Positions 1 through 6,866 of a stretch of 32,370 nucleotides of DNA are shown piece after piece. The DNA is taken from positions 822,683 through 855,052 of the forward strand of contig NZ_LBMK01000002.1 in assembly GCF_001005295.1 (NCBI RefSeq). Reading direction: 5' to 3'. Numbering within the stretch: the first letter of the stretch is position 1; each line of letters begins with the position of its first letter. The stretch comes from Streptomyces yangpuensis. GTDB taxonomy: Bacteria; Actinomycetota; Actinomycetes; Streptomycetales; Streptomycetaceae. A program made the position numbers and the translations under genes. The notes beneath the pieces were generated by a model. It did no database searches and had not been told where the DNA came from. It was given only the letters and a program-made list of their open reading frames with translations.

Positions 1-194
1 CGCGCAACCGGGGCCGCCTGGCCGGGGCGTACCCGCACGCGCCGAGCCGAGGAGACACCCCGTACCGGCACCGCTCCCCGACCCCCACCAGCCCCCGCCC
101 GGCCAAGAGCCCAACCCGAACCACCGAGCACCACATGAAACCCCGCCCGGCCGGAGCCAGAGCCGGACCGCCGAGCAACCCCGCAGGGGAAAGG

Positions 195-210
195 TTGAGC
201 GGTCGCTCAA
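195..210. promoter_or_regulatory. TetR-type operator O1 (TTGAGCG-GT-CGCTCAA)
   Basis: A 16-bp inverted repeat with 7-bp arms TTGAGCG / CGCTCAA around the central GT. It covers the -35 region of the operon promoter. An almost identical palindrome lies 34 bp downstream, and the operon encodes a TetR-family regulator, the likely ligand-responsive autorepressor. Confidence 0.65.
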
Positions 211-223
211 ACTCGCCTAGAGT
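195..223 (+). promoter_or_regulatory. Promoter of the SRPBCC-DUF4166-TetR operon
   Basis: A -35 box TTGAGC (195-200) is separated by 17 bases from a -10 box TAGAGT (218-223), a good sigma-70-type (HrdB-like) match. Transcription would start near 230, about 37 bases before the first gene. The -35 box is the left arm of the first palindromic operator and the predicted start point lies inside the second, so a bound repressor would block the promoter directly. The promoter call is from sequence only. Confidence 0.6.
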
Positions 224-228
224 CCGGG

Positions 229-244
229 TTGAGCGATCGCTCAA
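229..244. promoter_or_regulatory. TetR-type operator O2 (perfect 16-bp palindrome TTGAGCGATCGCTCAA)
   Basis: A perfect 16-bp palindrome sharing both 7-bp arms with O1; only one central base differs. Centre-to-centre spacing to O1 is 34 bp, about three helical turns. It covers the predicted transcription start, 22 bp before the first ATG. Confidence 0.7.
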
Positions 245-266
245 AAGGCGGGAACGGGGGGTGGCC

Positions 267-965
267 ATGGGCCTGTACGTCGAGACGTTCGTCCGGGCCG
301 GGATGAACGAGCTGTGGGAACGCAGCCAGGATCCGGACCGGCACCAGCGGTGGGACCTGAGGTTCACCTCCATCCACCACCTCCCGCGGTCCGAGGGCGA
401 GCCGCAGCGGTTCCGGTACGCGACCCGCGTACTGCCCTTCGTCTCCGTCGACGGGACCGGCGTCTCCGCGGGGGAGCGCCGCCGGCCCGACGGGACCAGG
501 GTGTCGGCCCTGCGGTTCGCCTCGGACCACCCGCTCTCGCTGCTCGCCGAGGGCAGCGGCTACTGGCGCTACGTTCCGGACGGCGACGGCATCCGCTTCC
601 TCACCGGCTACGACTACCGGCCCCGATGGGGCCGCTTCGGGGCGCTCGCCGACCGGTTGGTCCTGCGGCCGCTCATGGGCTGGGCCACCGCCTGGTCCTT
701 CGACAGGCTGCGGCTGTGGTGCGAACGCGGAACCCCGCCGGGCCTCGCCCTCGCCCGGGCGGTGGGGGAGAGCGCACTGCGCGCGCTGCTGTCCGCGGCT
801 GCCCTGCTGTACACCCCCACGGCCGTGGCCCTGCTCGTCCTGACCGCGGCGGTGCTGCTGCCGCCCCTGCCCGGAACCCCGGCCGCCCGCCGCTGCCTGC
901 GCACCCCGCCCGGCCGCACCCCGGCCGCGGCCCCCCGTCTGCTCAGCACCCTGGAGCCGTCATGA
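267..965 (+). CDS. SRPBCC-family protein with C-terminal membrane segment
   Basis: A 232-residue protein whose first ~160 residues look like an SRPBCC (START/polyketide-cyclase-like) ligand-binding fold: it opens with a helix around NELWERSQDPDRHQRW, typical of these families, followed by alternating beta strands. Residues ~169-201 form a long hydrophobic stretch, so the protein is probably membrane-anchored with the lipid-binding-like domain in the cytoplasm. The ATG at 267 was chosen because homology-like sequence begins there; a GTG at 261 is an alternative, and the frame is open back to 135, but that would run through the promoter and both operators. It is first in an operon with a DUF4166 gene (ATGA overlap) and a TetR gene, and probably shares a small hydrophobic substrate with them. 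No catalytic residues can be named. Confidence 0.8.
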   Translation: MGLYVETFVRAGMNELWERSQDPDRHQRWDLRFTSIHHLPRSEGEPQRFRYATRVLPFVSVDGTGVSAGERRRPDGTRVSALRFASDHPLSLLAEGSGYWRYVPDGDGIRFLTGYDYRPRWGRFGALADRLVLRPLMGWATAWSFDRLRLWCERGTPPGLALARAVGESALRALLSAAALLYTPTAVALLVLTAAVLLPPLPGTPAARRCLRTPPGRTPAAAPRLLSTLEPS

Positions 966-1642
966 CCTCCATCTTCCGCGCCCACATGGGCACCGACTTC
1001 GACCGTCTGCACCCGCAGATCCAGCGCCGGTTCTCGGTCGGGCTGGAGAGCGGGGAGGGCTGCGTCGGCCGCGGGACCATGGACCGGATCTGGCACGGCG
1101 GCAGCTTCGTGAAGCCCTTCCTCCGGCTCGGCGGGATGCGCAACATCCTGGTGCCGCGCGAGGGCCGCGACGTCCCCTTCGTCATCGAGAACCTCCCGTA
1201 CCTCGACTCCTTCGGGCGCGAGACCGTCACCTTCGTGCGGACCTTCACGCTGCCCGACGGGCCGCACCGGTTCGACGCCACGATGGTCCACAGCCCCGAG
1301 CGCGACTGCGTCCTCGACTACCTGGGCACCCACCAGCACCTCGCCAGCGATCTGCACATGAGTGCCGAACCGGACGGCTCGCTGCTCATCCGCTCCGGCG
1401 AACACCGCTTCCGTGAGGGGCCCGTCGACGTCCGCGTCCCCGACCTCATCGGCGGCGACGCCGAGGTGCGCGAGTCCTTCGACGACGCCACCGGCCGGTT
1501 CCGGATCCGGGTGCGCGTGGTCAACCGCCGCTTCGGGCCGCTCTTCGGGTACGAGGGCTCCTTCACCGCGCAGTACGTGGACGTCCGCGCGCACGGGGTC
1601 CGCGGCGACCTGCGGCCGGTCCGTGAGGAGGCCCGGGCGTGA
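962..1642 (+). CDS. DUF4166 domain-containing protein
   Basis: A 226-residue protein resembling the DUF4166 family, a domain also found fused to the C-terminus of some NAD-dependent saccharopine-dehydrogenase-like or SDR proteins. Residues ~14-205 carry the domain: an N-terminal part with FDRLHPQIQRRF, then predominantly beta structure ending in VVNRRFGPLFGYEGSF. The start ATG overlaps the upstream stop as ATGA (962-965), indicating translational coupling; the next gene overlaps as GTGA (1639-1642). There is no signal peptide or membrane segment, so it is probably cytosolic. Its biochemical role is unknown. Co-expression with an SRPBCC protein and a ligand-sensing TetR suggests modification or sequestration of a small hydrophobic molecule; that is inference. 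Confidence 0.78.
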   Translation: MTSIFRAHMGTDFDRLHPQIQRRFSVGLESGEGCVGRGTMDRIWHGGSFVKPFLRLGGMRNILVPREGRDVPFVIENLPYLDSFGRETVTFVRTFTLPDGPHRFDATMVHSPERDCVLDYLGTHQHLASDLHMSAEPDGSLLIRSGEHRFREGPVDVRVPDLIGGDAEVRESFDDATGRFRIRVRVVNRRFGPLFGYEGSFTAQYVDVRAHGVRGDLRPVREEARA

Positions 1643-2280
1643 GCGCGGCCAGTGCGGCCACCAAGGAGAAGCTCCTCGAAGGGGCCCTGCGCACGCTCGT
1701 CGAGCAGGGGATCGCCAAGGCCTCGGCCCGCACCATCGCGGCCACCGCCGGCGTCGGCCAGGGCCTGATCTTCTACCACTTCGGCTCCGTCGACGACCTG
1801 CTGGCCGCTGCCTGCCGGTACGGGGCCGAGCAGCGGGTCGCCCGCTACCGCGGCCGGCTCGCCGCACTGGGCGGCCTCACCGAACTGGTGGAGTTCGCCC
1901 GCGCGATGCACGCCGAGGAGCGGGAGGCCGGGCACGTCGCCGTGCTCGGGCAGCTGCTGGCCGCCGGGCAGAACTCGCCCGCCCTCGCGGCCGCCACCGC
2001 CGACGGACTCGGCCTGTGGATCGCGGAGCTGGAGGCGGTGCTCACCCGGCTGCTCGCGGCGACCCCGCTGGACGGGTTCGCCGACCCCGCGGGGCTCGCC
2101 CGGGCCACCGCCGCCTCCTTCGTCGGTATCGAGCTGTACGAGGTGGTGGACCCGCAGGGCGCCGGCCGCGCGTTCGACGCCCTGGAGCAGCTCGCCGGAC
2201 TGGCCGCGCTGCTGGAGGGCCTGGGCCCGCTGAGCCAGCGCGCGGTCCGCCACGGCCTCCGCCGCGGCACCCGTACCTGA
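1639..2280 (+). CDS. TetR/AcrR-family transcriptional regulator (operon autorepressor)
   Basis: A 213-residue protein with an N-terminal TetR_N domain: residues ~8-55 contain KLLEGALRTLVEQG, then the helix-turn-helix ARTIAATAGVGQGLIFYHFG, where FYHF is the usual signature before helix 4. The remaining ~150 residues are the helical ligand-binding and dimerisation domain. The GTG start at 1639 overlaps the DUF4166 stop. Because the gene closes an operon whose promoter carries two near-identical 16-bp palindromes at 195-210 and 229-244, autoregulation is the simplest model. The inducer is unknown, presumably a substrate or product of the first two genes. The gene ends 40 bp from the convergent GH6 gene. 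Confidence 0.88.
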   Translation: MSAASAATKEKLLEGALRTLVEQGIAKASARTIAATAGVGQGLIFYHFGSVDDLLAAACRYGAEQRVARYRGRLAALGGLTELVEFARAMHAEEREAGHVAVLGQLLAAGQNSPALAAATADGLGLWIAELEAVLTRLLAATPLDGFADPAGLARATAASFVGIELYEVVDPQGAGRAFDALEQLAGLAALLEGLGPLSQRAVRHGLRRGTRT

Positions 2281-2319
2281 CCCGGGGGCCCGGCCCGGGC
2301 CCGTCGGATCCGGGGCGGG

Positions 2320-3351
2320 TCAGTCGGGGGCGCGGCGGGCCAGGCCCAGGGCCTGCTCGGGCCACCAGGTGCCCGCCGGCGGGCCACCGCGGCAGGTTCC
2401 GTCGGACTCGCCGGGCCGCTTCACCCAGAGGTACGCGTCGACGAGCGGGTCGTCGGTCCGGTCGGTCGGCGGGGTGCCGAGGGCGCGGCCCGGAGGGTTG
2501 CACGAGGCCGGGGTGCGCTCGCCCGGCAGCGGCCCCGCGCCGTTGCGGCCGGTGTCGACGACGAAGTGCCTGCCGCCGACCGCCCGGGAGAGCTCGGCGC
2601 CGTAGGCCCGGACGGCCGCGTCCGGCTGGAAACCGGAGACGTTGAGGGCGAAGCCGTCGGCGCGGTCGAGGCCCGCCTCGCGGAGCGGGCCGGCGAGGTC
2701 CGACGGGTCCCGGATCCACCCCGGGTCGCCCGCGTCCAGGTAGACCTTCGTGTTGCGGTTCTTCTTCAGCCGGCCGACGGCCTCGGAGAGCAGCCGGTAG
2801 CGCTCGGCGCGCTGCCCGGCGGGCACGCAGCCGTCGACGGTGTGCGCGATGGCGTGCGGTTCCAGGACGACGAGGGCCCGGGCGTCGCCGATGGCATCGG
2901 CGAAGGCGCCGATCCAGCGGCCGTAGGCCCGGGCGTCGGCGGCGCCCCCGGCCGGCTGCTTCCCGCAGTCGCGGCCCGGGAGGTTGTGCGCGGCGAGCAG
3001 CAGGGTCCGCCCGGCGGCCTTCGCCGCCGCGCGGGCCCGGCGGATCCCCGGGCCGGGATCGCCCGGCCGCCCCCACAGCGCGACCGGCCGCTCGGCGATC
3101 CGGCGCAGCACCTGGGCGTCGTCGTAGCGGCCCGTCGCCTCCCACGCCGTGACCTGCCGGGCGGCTTCGCTGCCCGGGTCCACCCAGAACGGGGACGCGC
3201 CGTCGTTGGCGGCCGGGGCGGGGGCCCCGGGAGCCGCGGCGGGGGTGGGGGGACCGGGCTCCGGTACGGAGCCGGAGCCGCAGGCGGTGGCCGCCGCGAG
3301 GAGCAGGACGAGGCCGAGGACTGCGGCGGGCCGGGCGGCGACGGGTGGCAT
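2320..3351 (-). CDS. GH6-family lipoprotein, probable inactive cellulase (catalytic acid replaced by His)
   Basis: A 343-residue glycoside hydrolase family 6 protein (cellobiohydrolase/endo-1,4-beta-glucanase fold). The chosen ATG at 3351 has a good ribosome site (GAGGAA) and begins a hydrophobic signal ending ...AAATAC; Cys24 is a probable lipidation site, although position -3 is Ala rather than the usual Leu. A Pro/Ala-rich linker (~28-50) precedes the catalytic domain. GH6 landmarks are present: ASPFWVDP, NLPGRDC (Asp128), YLDAG (Asp206), FALNVSGF, VDTGRNG (Asp266), CNPPGRALG and DAYLWVKRPGESDGTC. However, the universal EPD motif that supplies the proton donor reads LEPHA (His166, codon CAC at 2856-2854), and the DAGHS motif reads DAGDP. 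The protein may bind cellulose or another beta-glucan without cleaving it. An upstream in-frame start at 3447 lacks support. Confidence 0.85.
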   Translation of the reverse strand: MPPVAARPAAVLGLVLLLAAATACGSGSVPEPGPPTPAAAPGAPAPAANDGASPFWVDPGSEAARQVTAWEATGRYDDAQVLRRIAERPVALWGRPGDPGPGIRRARAAAKAAGRTLLLAAHNLPGRDCGKQPAGGAADARAYGRWIGAFADAIGDARALVVLEPHAIAHTVDGCVPAGQRAERYRLLSEAVGRLKKNRNTKVYLDAGDPGWIRDPSDLAGPLREAGLDRADGFALNVSGFQPDAAVRAYGAELSRAVGGRHFVVDTGRNGAGPLPGERTPASCNPPGRALGTPPTDRTDDPLVDAYLWVKRPGESDGTCRGGPPAGTWWPEQALGLARRAPD

Positions 3352-3501
3352 CCGGTTTCCTCGGGACGAAGGGCCGGGCGGCGGACCATGACGCCGCATG
3401 ACCGGAATATGGTGACATGACGGACAGTCGGCCCGGCCGTGCGACACCGACCCGCGAGACCGCCCGCGCGACTCCGCCCGCGGCTCGTCGGCCGGTACCG
3501 G

Positions 3502-4497
3502 TCAGCCCGTGGCGTCCCCCGTGGTGAGGGCGATGGCCAGCGGGGTGCGCTCGTAGAGCACCTGGTGCCCCCGCCGTGCGGAGATCAGGAGCCCCGCCGC
3601 GTGCAGCGCCCCCAGGTGGGCCGAGACCGTGGACGGGGCCAGCCCGAGGCGGTGCGCCAGAGCCGTGGTGGACGCCGGCTCGTGCAGCGCGCACAGCACG
3701 TCCGCCCGGGCCCGGCCCAGCAGCCGGGCCAGCGCGGTCGGCGTGTCCGCACCCGCCGCGGCCCACAGGGCGCCGATGCCCCGGGCCGGGTACACGACCG
3801 TGGGCTGCCAGGGCGGGTCGAAGCCGCCCGCGATCTGCGGCCAGACGAAGGCGCTCGGCATGAGCAGCAGTCCCTGGCCGCCCAGGACGCGGTCGTGGTG
3901 GCTGGGCCGCTCGATGGTCAGGGTGAGCGAGGCGGCGTCCCAGGACAGATCGGGGTGCAGGCCGTCGAAGAGCGACTCCAGTCCGCCGGCGGCGAGGCGG
4001 CGCGTGTGGAAGAGGACGTCCGCCTCCAGCAGCGCCCGAAGCCGGGGCCAGTGCGGCTCGACCAGCACCCCCCAGGCCCGTTCCAGCAGATCGGCCAGCT
4101 CCCGCACCGACCGCGCCGGATCGGCCAGCAGGTACCGGCCCAGATCGCTGTCGAGAGCACCCGGAGTACAGGCCAGCGCCCTGCGCATGTCCTCGCGTGC
4201 CGCGTCCGGGTCGGCCGCGCGGATCACCGCGAGCTCCTCCTCGAAGGAGCCGCCCGGTCCGCTCGGCGGCGGGCTGATGAAGTCGGTGCTGTGCCCGTGG
4301 CGCGGCATCAGCAGCCACAGCGGCCGCAGGTCCAGCCCGTCGGCGGCGGCCCGGATCCGCCGGAGCCACGGCAGGTGGTAGCCCTGCCGGTCCGGGCGGC
4401 TCAGGGTGCGGATCGCCTCCTGCGTCTCCCACGCCGGCGACAGCGCGAACCGGCACCGCAGCAGGTCCTCGTGCCCGAAACGATGGTGCAACCCCAT
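3502..4497 (-). CDS. ArsR-like winged-helix regulator (DUF5937-type)
   Basis: A 331-residue protein with a large N-terminal domain of the DUF5937 type (LRCRFALSPAWETQEAIRTL near the start) and a C-terminal ArsR-type winged helix at ~260-325: ADVLCALHEPASTTALAHRL, then the recognition helix APSTVSAHLGALHAAGLL and the wing ARRGHQVLYERT. The ATG at 4497 is preferred over an upstream in-frame ATG (4536) because GGGAGG lies about 7 bases before it and family members start close to this point. It is divergent from the MFS gene at 4591 across 93 bp, and such pairs usually encode a repressor and the exporter it controls. No clear operator could be identified in the shared gap. Confidence 0.82.
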   Translation of the reverse strand: MGLHHRFGHEDLLRCRFALSPAWETQEAIRTLSRPDRQGYHLPWLRRIRAAADGLDLRPLWLLMPRHGHSTDFISPPPSGPGGSFEEELAVIRAADPDAAREDMRRALACTPGALDSDLGRYLLADPARSVRELADLLERAWGVLVEPHWPRLRALLEADVLFHTRRLAAGGLESLFDGLHPDLSWDAASLTLTIERPSHHDRVLGGQGLLLMPSAFVWPQIAGGFDPPWQPTVVYPARGIGALWAAAGADTPTALARLLGRARADVLCALHEPASTTALAHRLGLAPSTVSAHLGALHAAGLLISARRGHQVLYERTPLAIALTTGDATG

Positions 4498-4590
4498 GCC
4501 GCACCCTCCCGCTCCACGGACCGCTCCGCCCGGCATTCGCTCCAGGCCGAATCTCTACGCCGGCCAGCCTAGGCCCCCGACGCTGCCGTC

Positions 4591-5844
4591 ATGGCAACCG
4601 TCACCCCGGCCCCGGCCGAAGCGGGCTCCGCCGGCTACCGCAGCGTGCTGCGGACCCCGGAGTTCCCCGCCGTCTTCGCCGCACACCTGATGTCCGTACT
4701 CGGCCTGGTCGTCGCCGAGATCTCCCTCTCCGTCCTCGTCTACCGCATCACCGGCTCGCCGCTGATGAGCGCGCTCACCTTCGCCCTCGGCTTCCTCCCC
4801 TACGTCCTCGGCGGCACCCTGCTCGCCGGGATCGCCGACCGCCATCCCGCCCGGCGGGTGCTCGTCACCTGCGACCTCGTCTGCGCGGGCTGCGCGGCGG
4901 CCATGGTGCTGCCCGGCACCCCCGTCGCCGTGCTCCTCGTCCTGCGCTGCGCCATGGCCTTCGTCGCCCCCCTCTTCCAGGGCACGCGCAACGCCTCCCT
5001 CCCCGACATCCTCGGCTCCGGCGACACCTACGTCCTGGGCCGGTCGCTGCTGCGCATGGTCGCCCAGAGCGCCCAGCTCATCGGCTTCGGCCTCGGCGGG
5101 CTGCTGCTCACGGTGCTCGCCCCGCGTGCCGCCATCGCGCTGACGGCCGCCGGATTCCTCGGCTCGGCCCTGCTGCTGCGGCTGGGCACCCGAGCCCGTC
5201 CCGCGCGGACGGCCGTCCGTACCTCCCCGCTCGCCGGGATGCGGGCCGTCCTGGGCCGGCGCCGGCTGCGGGCGCTCACCCTCCTGTTCTGGCTGCCGCC
5301 CGTCTTCCTCGTCGTCCCGGAGGCGCTGCTCGCCGCGTACGCCGACGGCATCGGCGCCGGGACCGCCGTCCTCGGGCTGATGATGTGCGCCATGCCCGTC
5401 GGCACCATCGCCGGGGAGCTGTGGGCGGGCTCCGCGCTCAGCGCGCGGACGCGTTCGCGGATCGTGGCCCCGCTGGCCGCCGCCGGACTGCTGCCCTTCC
5501 TCCTCTACGCCGGCCGGCCGGGCGTGCCCCTGGCCCTGTGCGCGCTGCTGCTCGCCGGGCTGGCCCACGCGTACACCCTGGGGCTGGACCAGTGGTACGT
5601 GGACGCCGTCCCCGACGAACTGCGCGGCCGGGCGATGACCCTGCTCAGCACCGGCCTGATGACCCTCCAGGGAGCCGGCATGGCCCTGGCCGGCCTCGCC
5701 GCCGAATTCCTCCCGGTGCACGTGGTCGTCACCGGGGCCGGAGTGCTCGGCACCGCCGTCGTCCTGGGGCTCCTGGCCGAACTGCGGTCCGCCGTCCGGC
5801 AGGAGGAGCGACTGAGGGATGAGACGGCCCACGCCGGGAAGTGA
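4591..5844 (+). CDS. MFS transporter
   Basis: A 417-residue polytopic membrane protein of the major facilitator superfamily (EntS / MFS_3-like exporters). About 12 hydrophobic segments are visible, and the loop GIADRHPARRVLVTCD between segments 2 and 3 is the MFS motif A (G-x3-D-R-x-x-R-R). A second characteristic stretch, DQWYVDAVPDELRGRAMTLLSTG, matches the C-terminal half of drug-efflux relatives. It is divergent from an ArsR-like regulator, which probably controls it. The ATG at 4591 has no obvious ribosome site. A TAGGCC at 4570-4575 could be a -10 box giving a leader of only about 9 bases. The substrate cannot be deduced. Confidence 0.88.
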   Translation: MATVTPAPAEAGSAGYRSVLRTPEFPAVFAAHLMSVLGLVVAEISLSVLVYRITGSPLMSALTFALGFLPYVLGGTLLAGIADRHPARRVLVTCDLVCAGCAAAMVLPGTPVAVLLVLRCAMAFVAPLFQGTRNASLPDILGSGDTYVLGRSLLRMVAQSAQLIGFGLGGLLLTVLAPRAAIALTAAGFLGSALLLRLGTRARPARTAVRTSPLAGMRAVLGRRRLRALTLLFWLPPVFLVVPEALLAAYADGIGAGTAVLGLMMCAMPVGTIAGELWAGSALSARTRSRIVAPLAAAGLLPFLLYAGRPGVPLALCALLLAGLAHAYTLGLDQWYVDAVPDELRGRAMTLLSTGLMTLQGAGMALAGLAAEFLPVHVVVTGAGVLGTAVVLGLLAELRSAVRQEERLRDETAHAGK

Positions 5845-5852
5845 CCTCCCGG

Positions 5853-5858
5853 TAGGGT
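5853..5858 (+). promoter_or_regulatory. -10 box TAGGGT of a leaderless promoter for the MarR gene
   Basis: TAGGGT is followed by 7 bases and then the GTG start at 5866. No ribosome site lies in the gap, so the transcript probably begins at or next to the start codon. No good -35 box is visible. Confidence 0.55.
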
Positions 5859-5865
5859 CGGAAGC

Positions 5866-6375
5866 GTGCCCAAGCCGCTCAGCCTTCCCTTCGACCCCAT
5901 CGCCCGCGCCGACGAGCTCTGGCAGCAGCGCTGGGGTCCCGTGCCCTCGATGGCCGCGATCACCTCGATCATGCGCGCCCACCAGATCCTGCTCGGCGAG
6001 GTCGACGCGGTCGTCAAGCCGTACGGGTTGACCTTCGCGCGCTACGAGGCGCTGGTGCTGCTCACCTTCTCCAAAGCGGGCGAACTGCCGATGTCGAAGA
6101 TCGGCGAGAGGCTGATGGTCCACCCGACCTCGGTGACGAACACCGTGGACCGGCTGGTGCGGTCCGGGCTGGTCGCCAAGCGGCCCAACCCCAACGACGG
6201 CCGGGGCACCCTCGCCTCCATCACGGAGAAGGGCCGGGAGGTCGTCGAGGCCGCCACGAAGGACCTGATGGCCGTCGACTTCGGCCTCGGCGTGTACGAC
6301 GCCGAGGAGTGCGGGGAGATCTTCGCCCTGCTCCGGCCGCTGCGGGTGGCCGCCGCGGACTTCGACGAGTCCTGA
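5866..6375 (+). CDS. MarR-family transcriptional regulator
   Basis: A 169-residue MarR-type regulator with the expected layout: an N-terminal helix (residues ~20-50), a winged helix at ~50-115 (GLTFARYEALVLLTFS, MSKIGERLMVHPTSVTNTVDRL as the recognition part, then the wing RPNPNDGRGTLASITEKG with the conserved D-x-R), and a C-terminal dimerisation helix. The GTG start is fixed by the leaderless promoter at 5853-5858. The gene lies upstream of a DUF3817 gene and icmA in the same direction, but each has its own promoter-like sequence. MarR-family autoregulation is common; no palindrome was found close to its own promoter. The ligand is unknown. Confidence 0.88.
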   Translation: MPKPLSLPFDPIARADELWQQRWGPVPSMAAITSIMRAHQILLGEVDAVVKPYGLTFARYEALVLLTFSKAGELPMSKIGERLMVHPTSVTNTVDRLVRSGLVAKRPNPNDGRGTLASITEKGREVVEAATKDLMAVDFGLGVYDAEECGEIFALLRPLRVAAADFDES

Positions 6376-6436
6376 GGGCCCCGCCCACCTCTTCCGCGAT
6401 CACGGGGCCGCGTCAAGATCGAGCAAAACGGACGGT

Positions 6437-6442
6437 TAGGCT
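6437..6442 (+). promoter_or_regulatory. -10 box TAGGCT of a leaderless promoter for the DUF3817 gene
   Basis: TAGGCT is followed by exactly 7 bases and the ATG at 6450, the same register as at 5853 and 6854. A weak -35-like TCAAGA at 6413-6418 lies 18 bases upstream. Confidence 0.5.
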
Positions 6443-6449
6443 CGTCCGC

Positions 6450-6779
6450 ATGAAACGAAGCGTGCTGACCCGCTACCGCGTCATGGCCTACGTGACCGCG
6501 GTCATGCTCCTGATCCTCTGCGCCTGCATGGTGGCGAAGTACGGCTTCGACACCGGTGCCGATCTCACCTTCGTGGTGTCGCAGACGCACGGTGTGCTCT
6601 TCATGATCTACCTCGTTTTCGCCTTCGACCTGGGCTCCAAGGCGAAGTGGCCCTTCGGCAAGCTGCTCTGGGTGCTCGTGTCGGGCACGATTCCGCTGGC
6701 GGCCTTCTTCGTCGAGCGGGGGATCCGCGCCGAGGTGGAACCGCTGATCAGCGACCCGCTCGCGACCGCGAAGGCCTGA
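6450..6779 (+). CDS. DUF3817 family small membrane protein
   Basis: A 109-residue integral membrane protein of the DUF3817 (YdzA-like) type. Three hydrophobic segments are visible: residues ~10-30 (RVMAYVTAVMLLILCACMVA), ~48-66 (THGVLFMIYLVFAFDLG), and ~76-96 (LLWVLVSGTIPLAAFFVER). The His in QTHG between segments is typical of the family. The ATG at 6450 is supported by a leaderless-type -10 box and begins with a basic stretch MKRSVLTRYR. Function is unknown. It sits between the MarR gene and icmA and is followed by a strong terminator hairpin, so it is probably expressed as a single gene. Confidence 0.85.
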   Translation: MKRSVLTRYRVMAYVTAVMLLILCACMVAKYGFDTGADLTFVVSQTHGVLFMIYLVFAFDLGSKAKWPFGKLLWVLVSGTIPLAAFFVERGIRAEVEPLISDPLATAKA

Positions 6780-6800
6780 CGACGAGGCGAGCGTCACTCA

Positions 6801-6825
6801 CCCCCGGGACGACTCCCGGGGGTTT
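6801..6825 (+). terminator. Rho-independent terminator after the DUF3817 gene
   Basis: An 8-bp perfect GC stem (CCCCCGGG at 6801-6808, CCCGGGGG at 6815-6822) with a 6-base loop, followed by TTT. It separates the DUF3817 transcript from the icmA promoter immediately downstream. Confidence 0.75.
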
Positions 6826-6829
6826 CCCA

Positions 6830-6859
6830 TCGACATTTACTAGGACGTCCTAGTAAATT
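6830..6859 (+). promoter_or_regulatory. Leaderless icmA promoter
   Basis: TCGACA (6830-6835) is separated by 18 bases from TAAATT (6854-6859); seven bases later comes the ATG at 6867. This is the best -35/-10 pair in the region. Nearly all of the spacer and most of the -10 box are occupied by a perfect 24-bp palindrome, so this promoter is very probably controlled by a dimeric repressor. Confidence 0.6.
6835..6858. promoter_or_regulatory. Perfect 24-bp palindrome, probable icmA operator
   Basis: The left half ATTTACTAGGAC (6835-6846) is mirrored exactly by GTCCTAGTAAAT (6847-6858), with the core TAGGACGTCCTA. Twelve uninterrupted base pairs per arm, AT-rich at the ends in a high-GC chromosome, and placement between the -35 and -10 boxes point to a protein-binding site rather than an RNA structure. 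Candidate regulators in the window are the MarR at 5866 and the TetR at 9077; which one binds, if either, cannot be decided from sequence. Confidence 0.75.
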
Positions 6860-6866
6860 CGTGGTT

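Noticed and set aside
1..134. Possible 3' end of an upstream gene
   Set aside because: Several plus frames are open from the left edge, as expected for such GC-rich DNA, but none shows recognisable protein sequence; not enough is in the window to call a gene.
2042..4504. 820-residue minus-strand open frame across TetR, GH6 and ArsR genes
   Set aside because: Composition is Arg/Pro/Gly/Ala-rich noise, and it overlaps three well-supported genes in other frames.
4555..6123. 522-residue minus-strand open frame over the MFS and MarR genes
   Set aside because: Repetitive Gly/Glu/Gln/His translation typical of the antisense frame of GC-rich genes; the plus-strand genes have clear family motifs.
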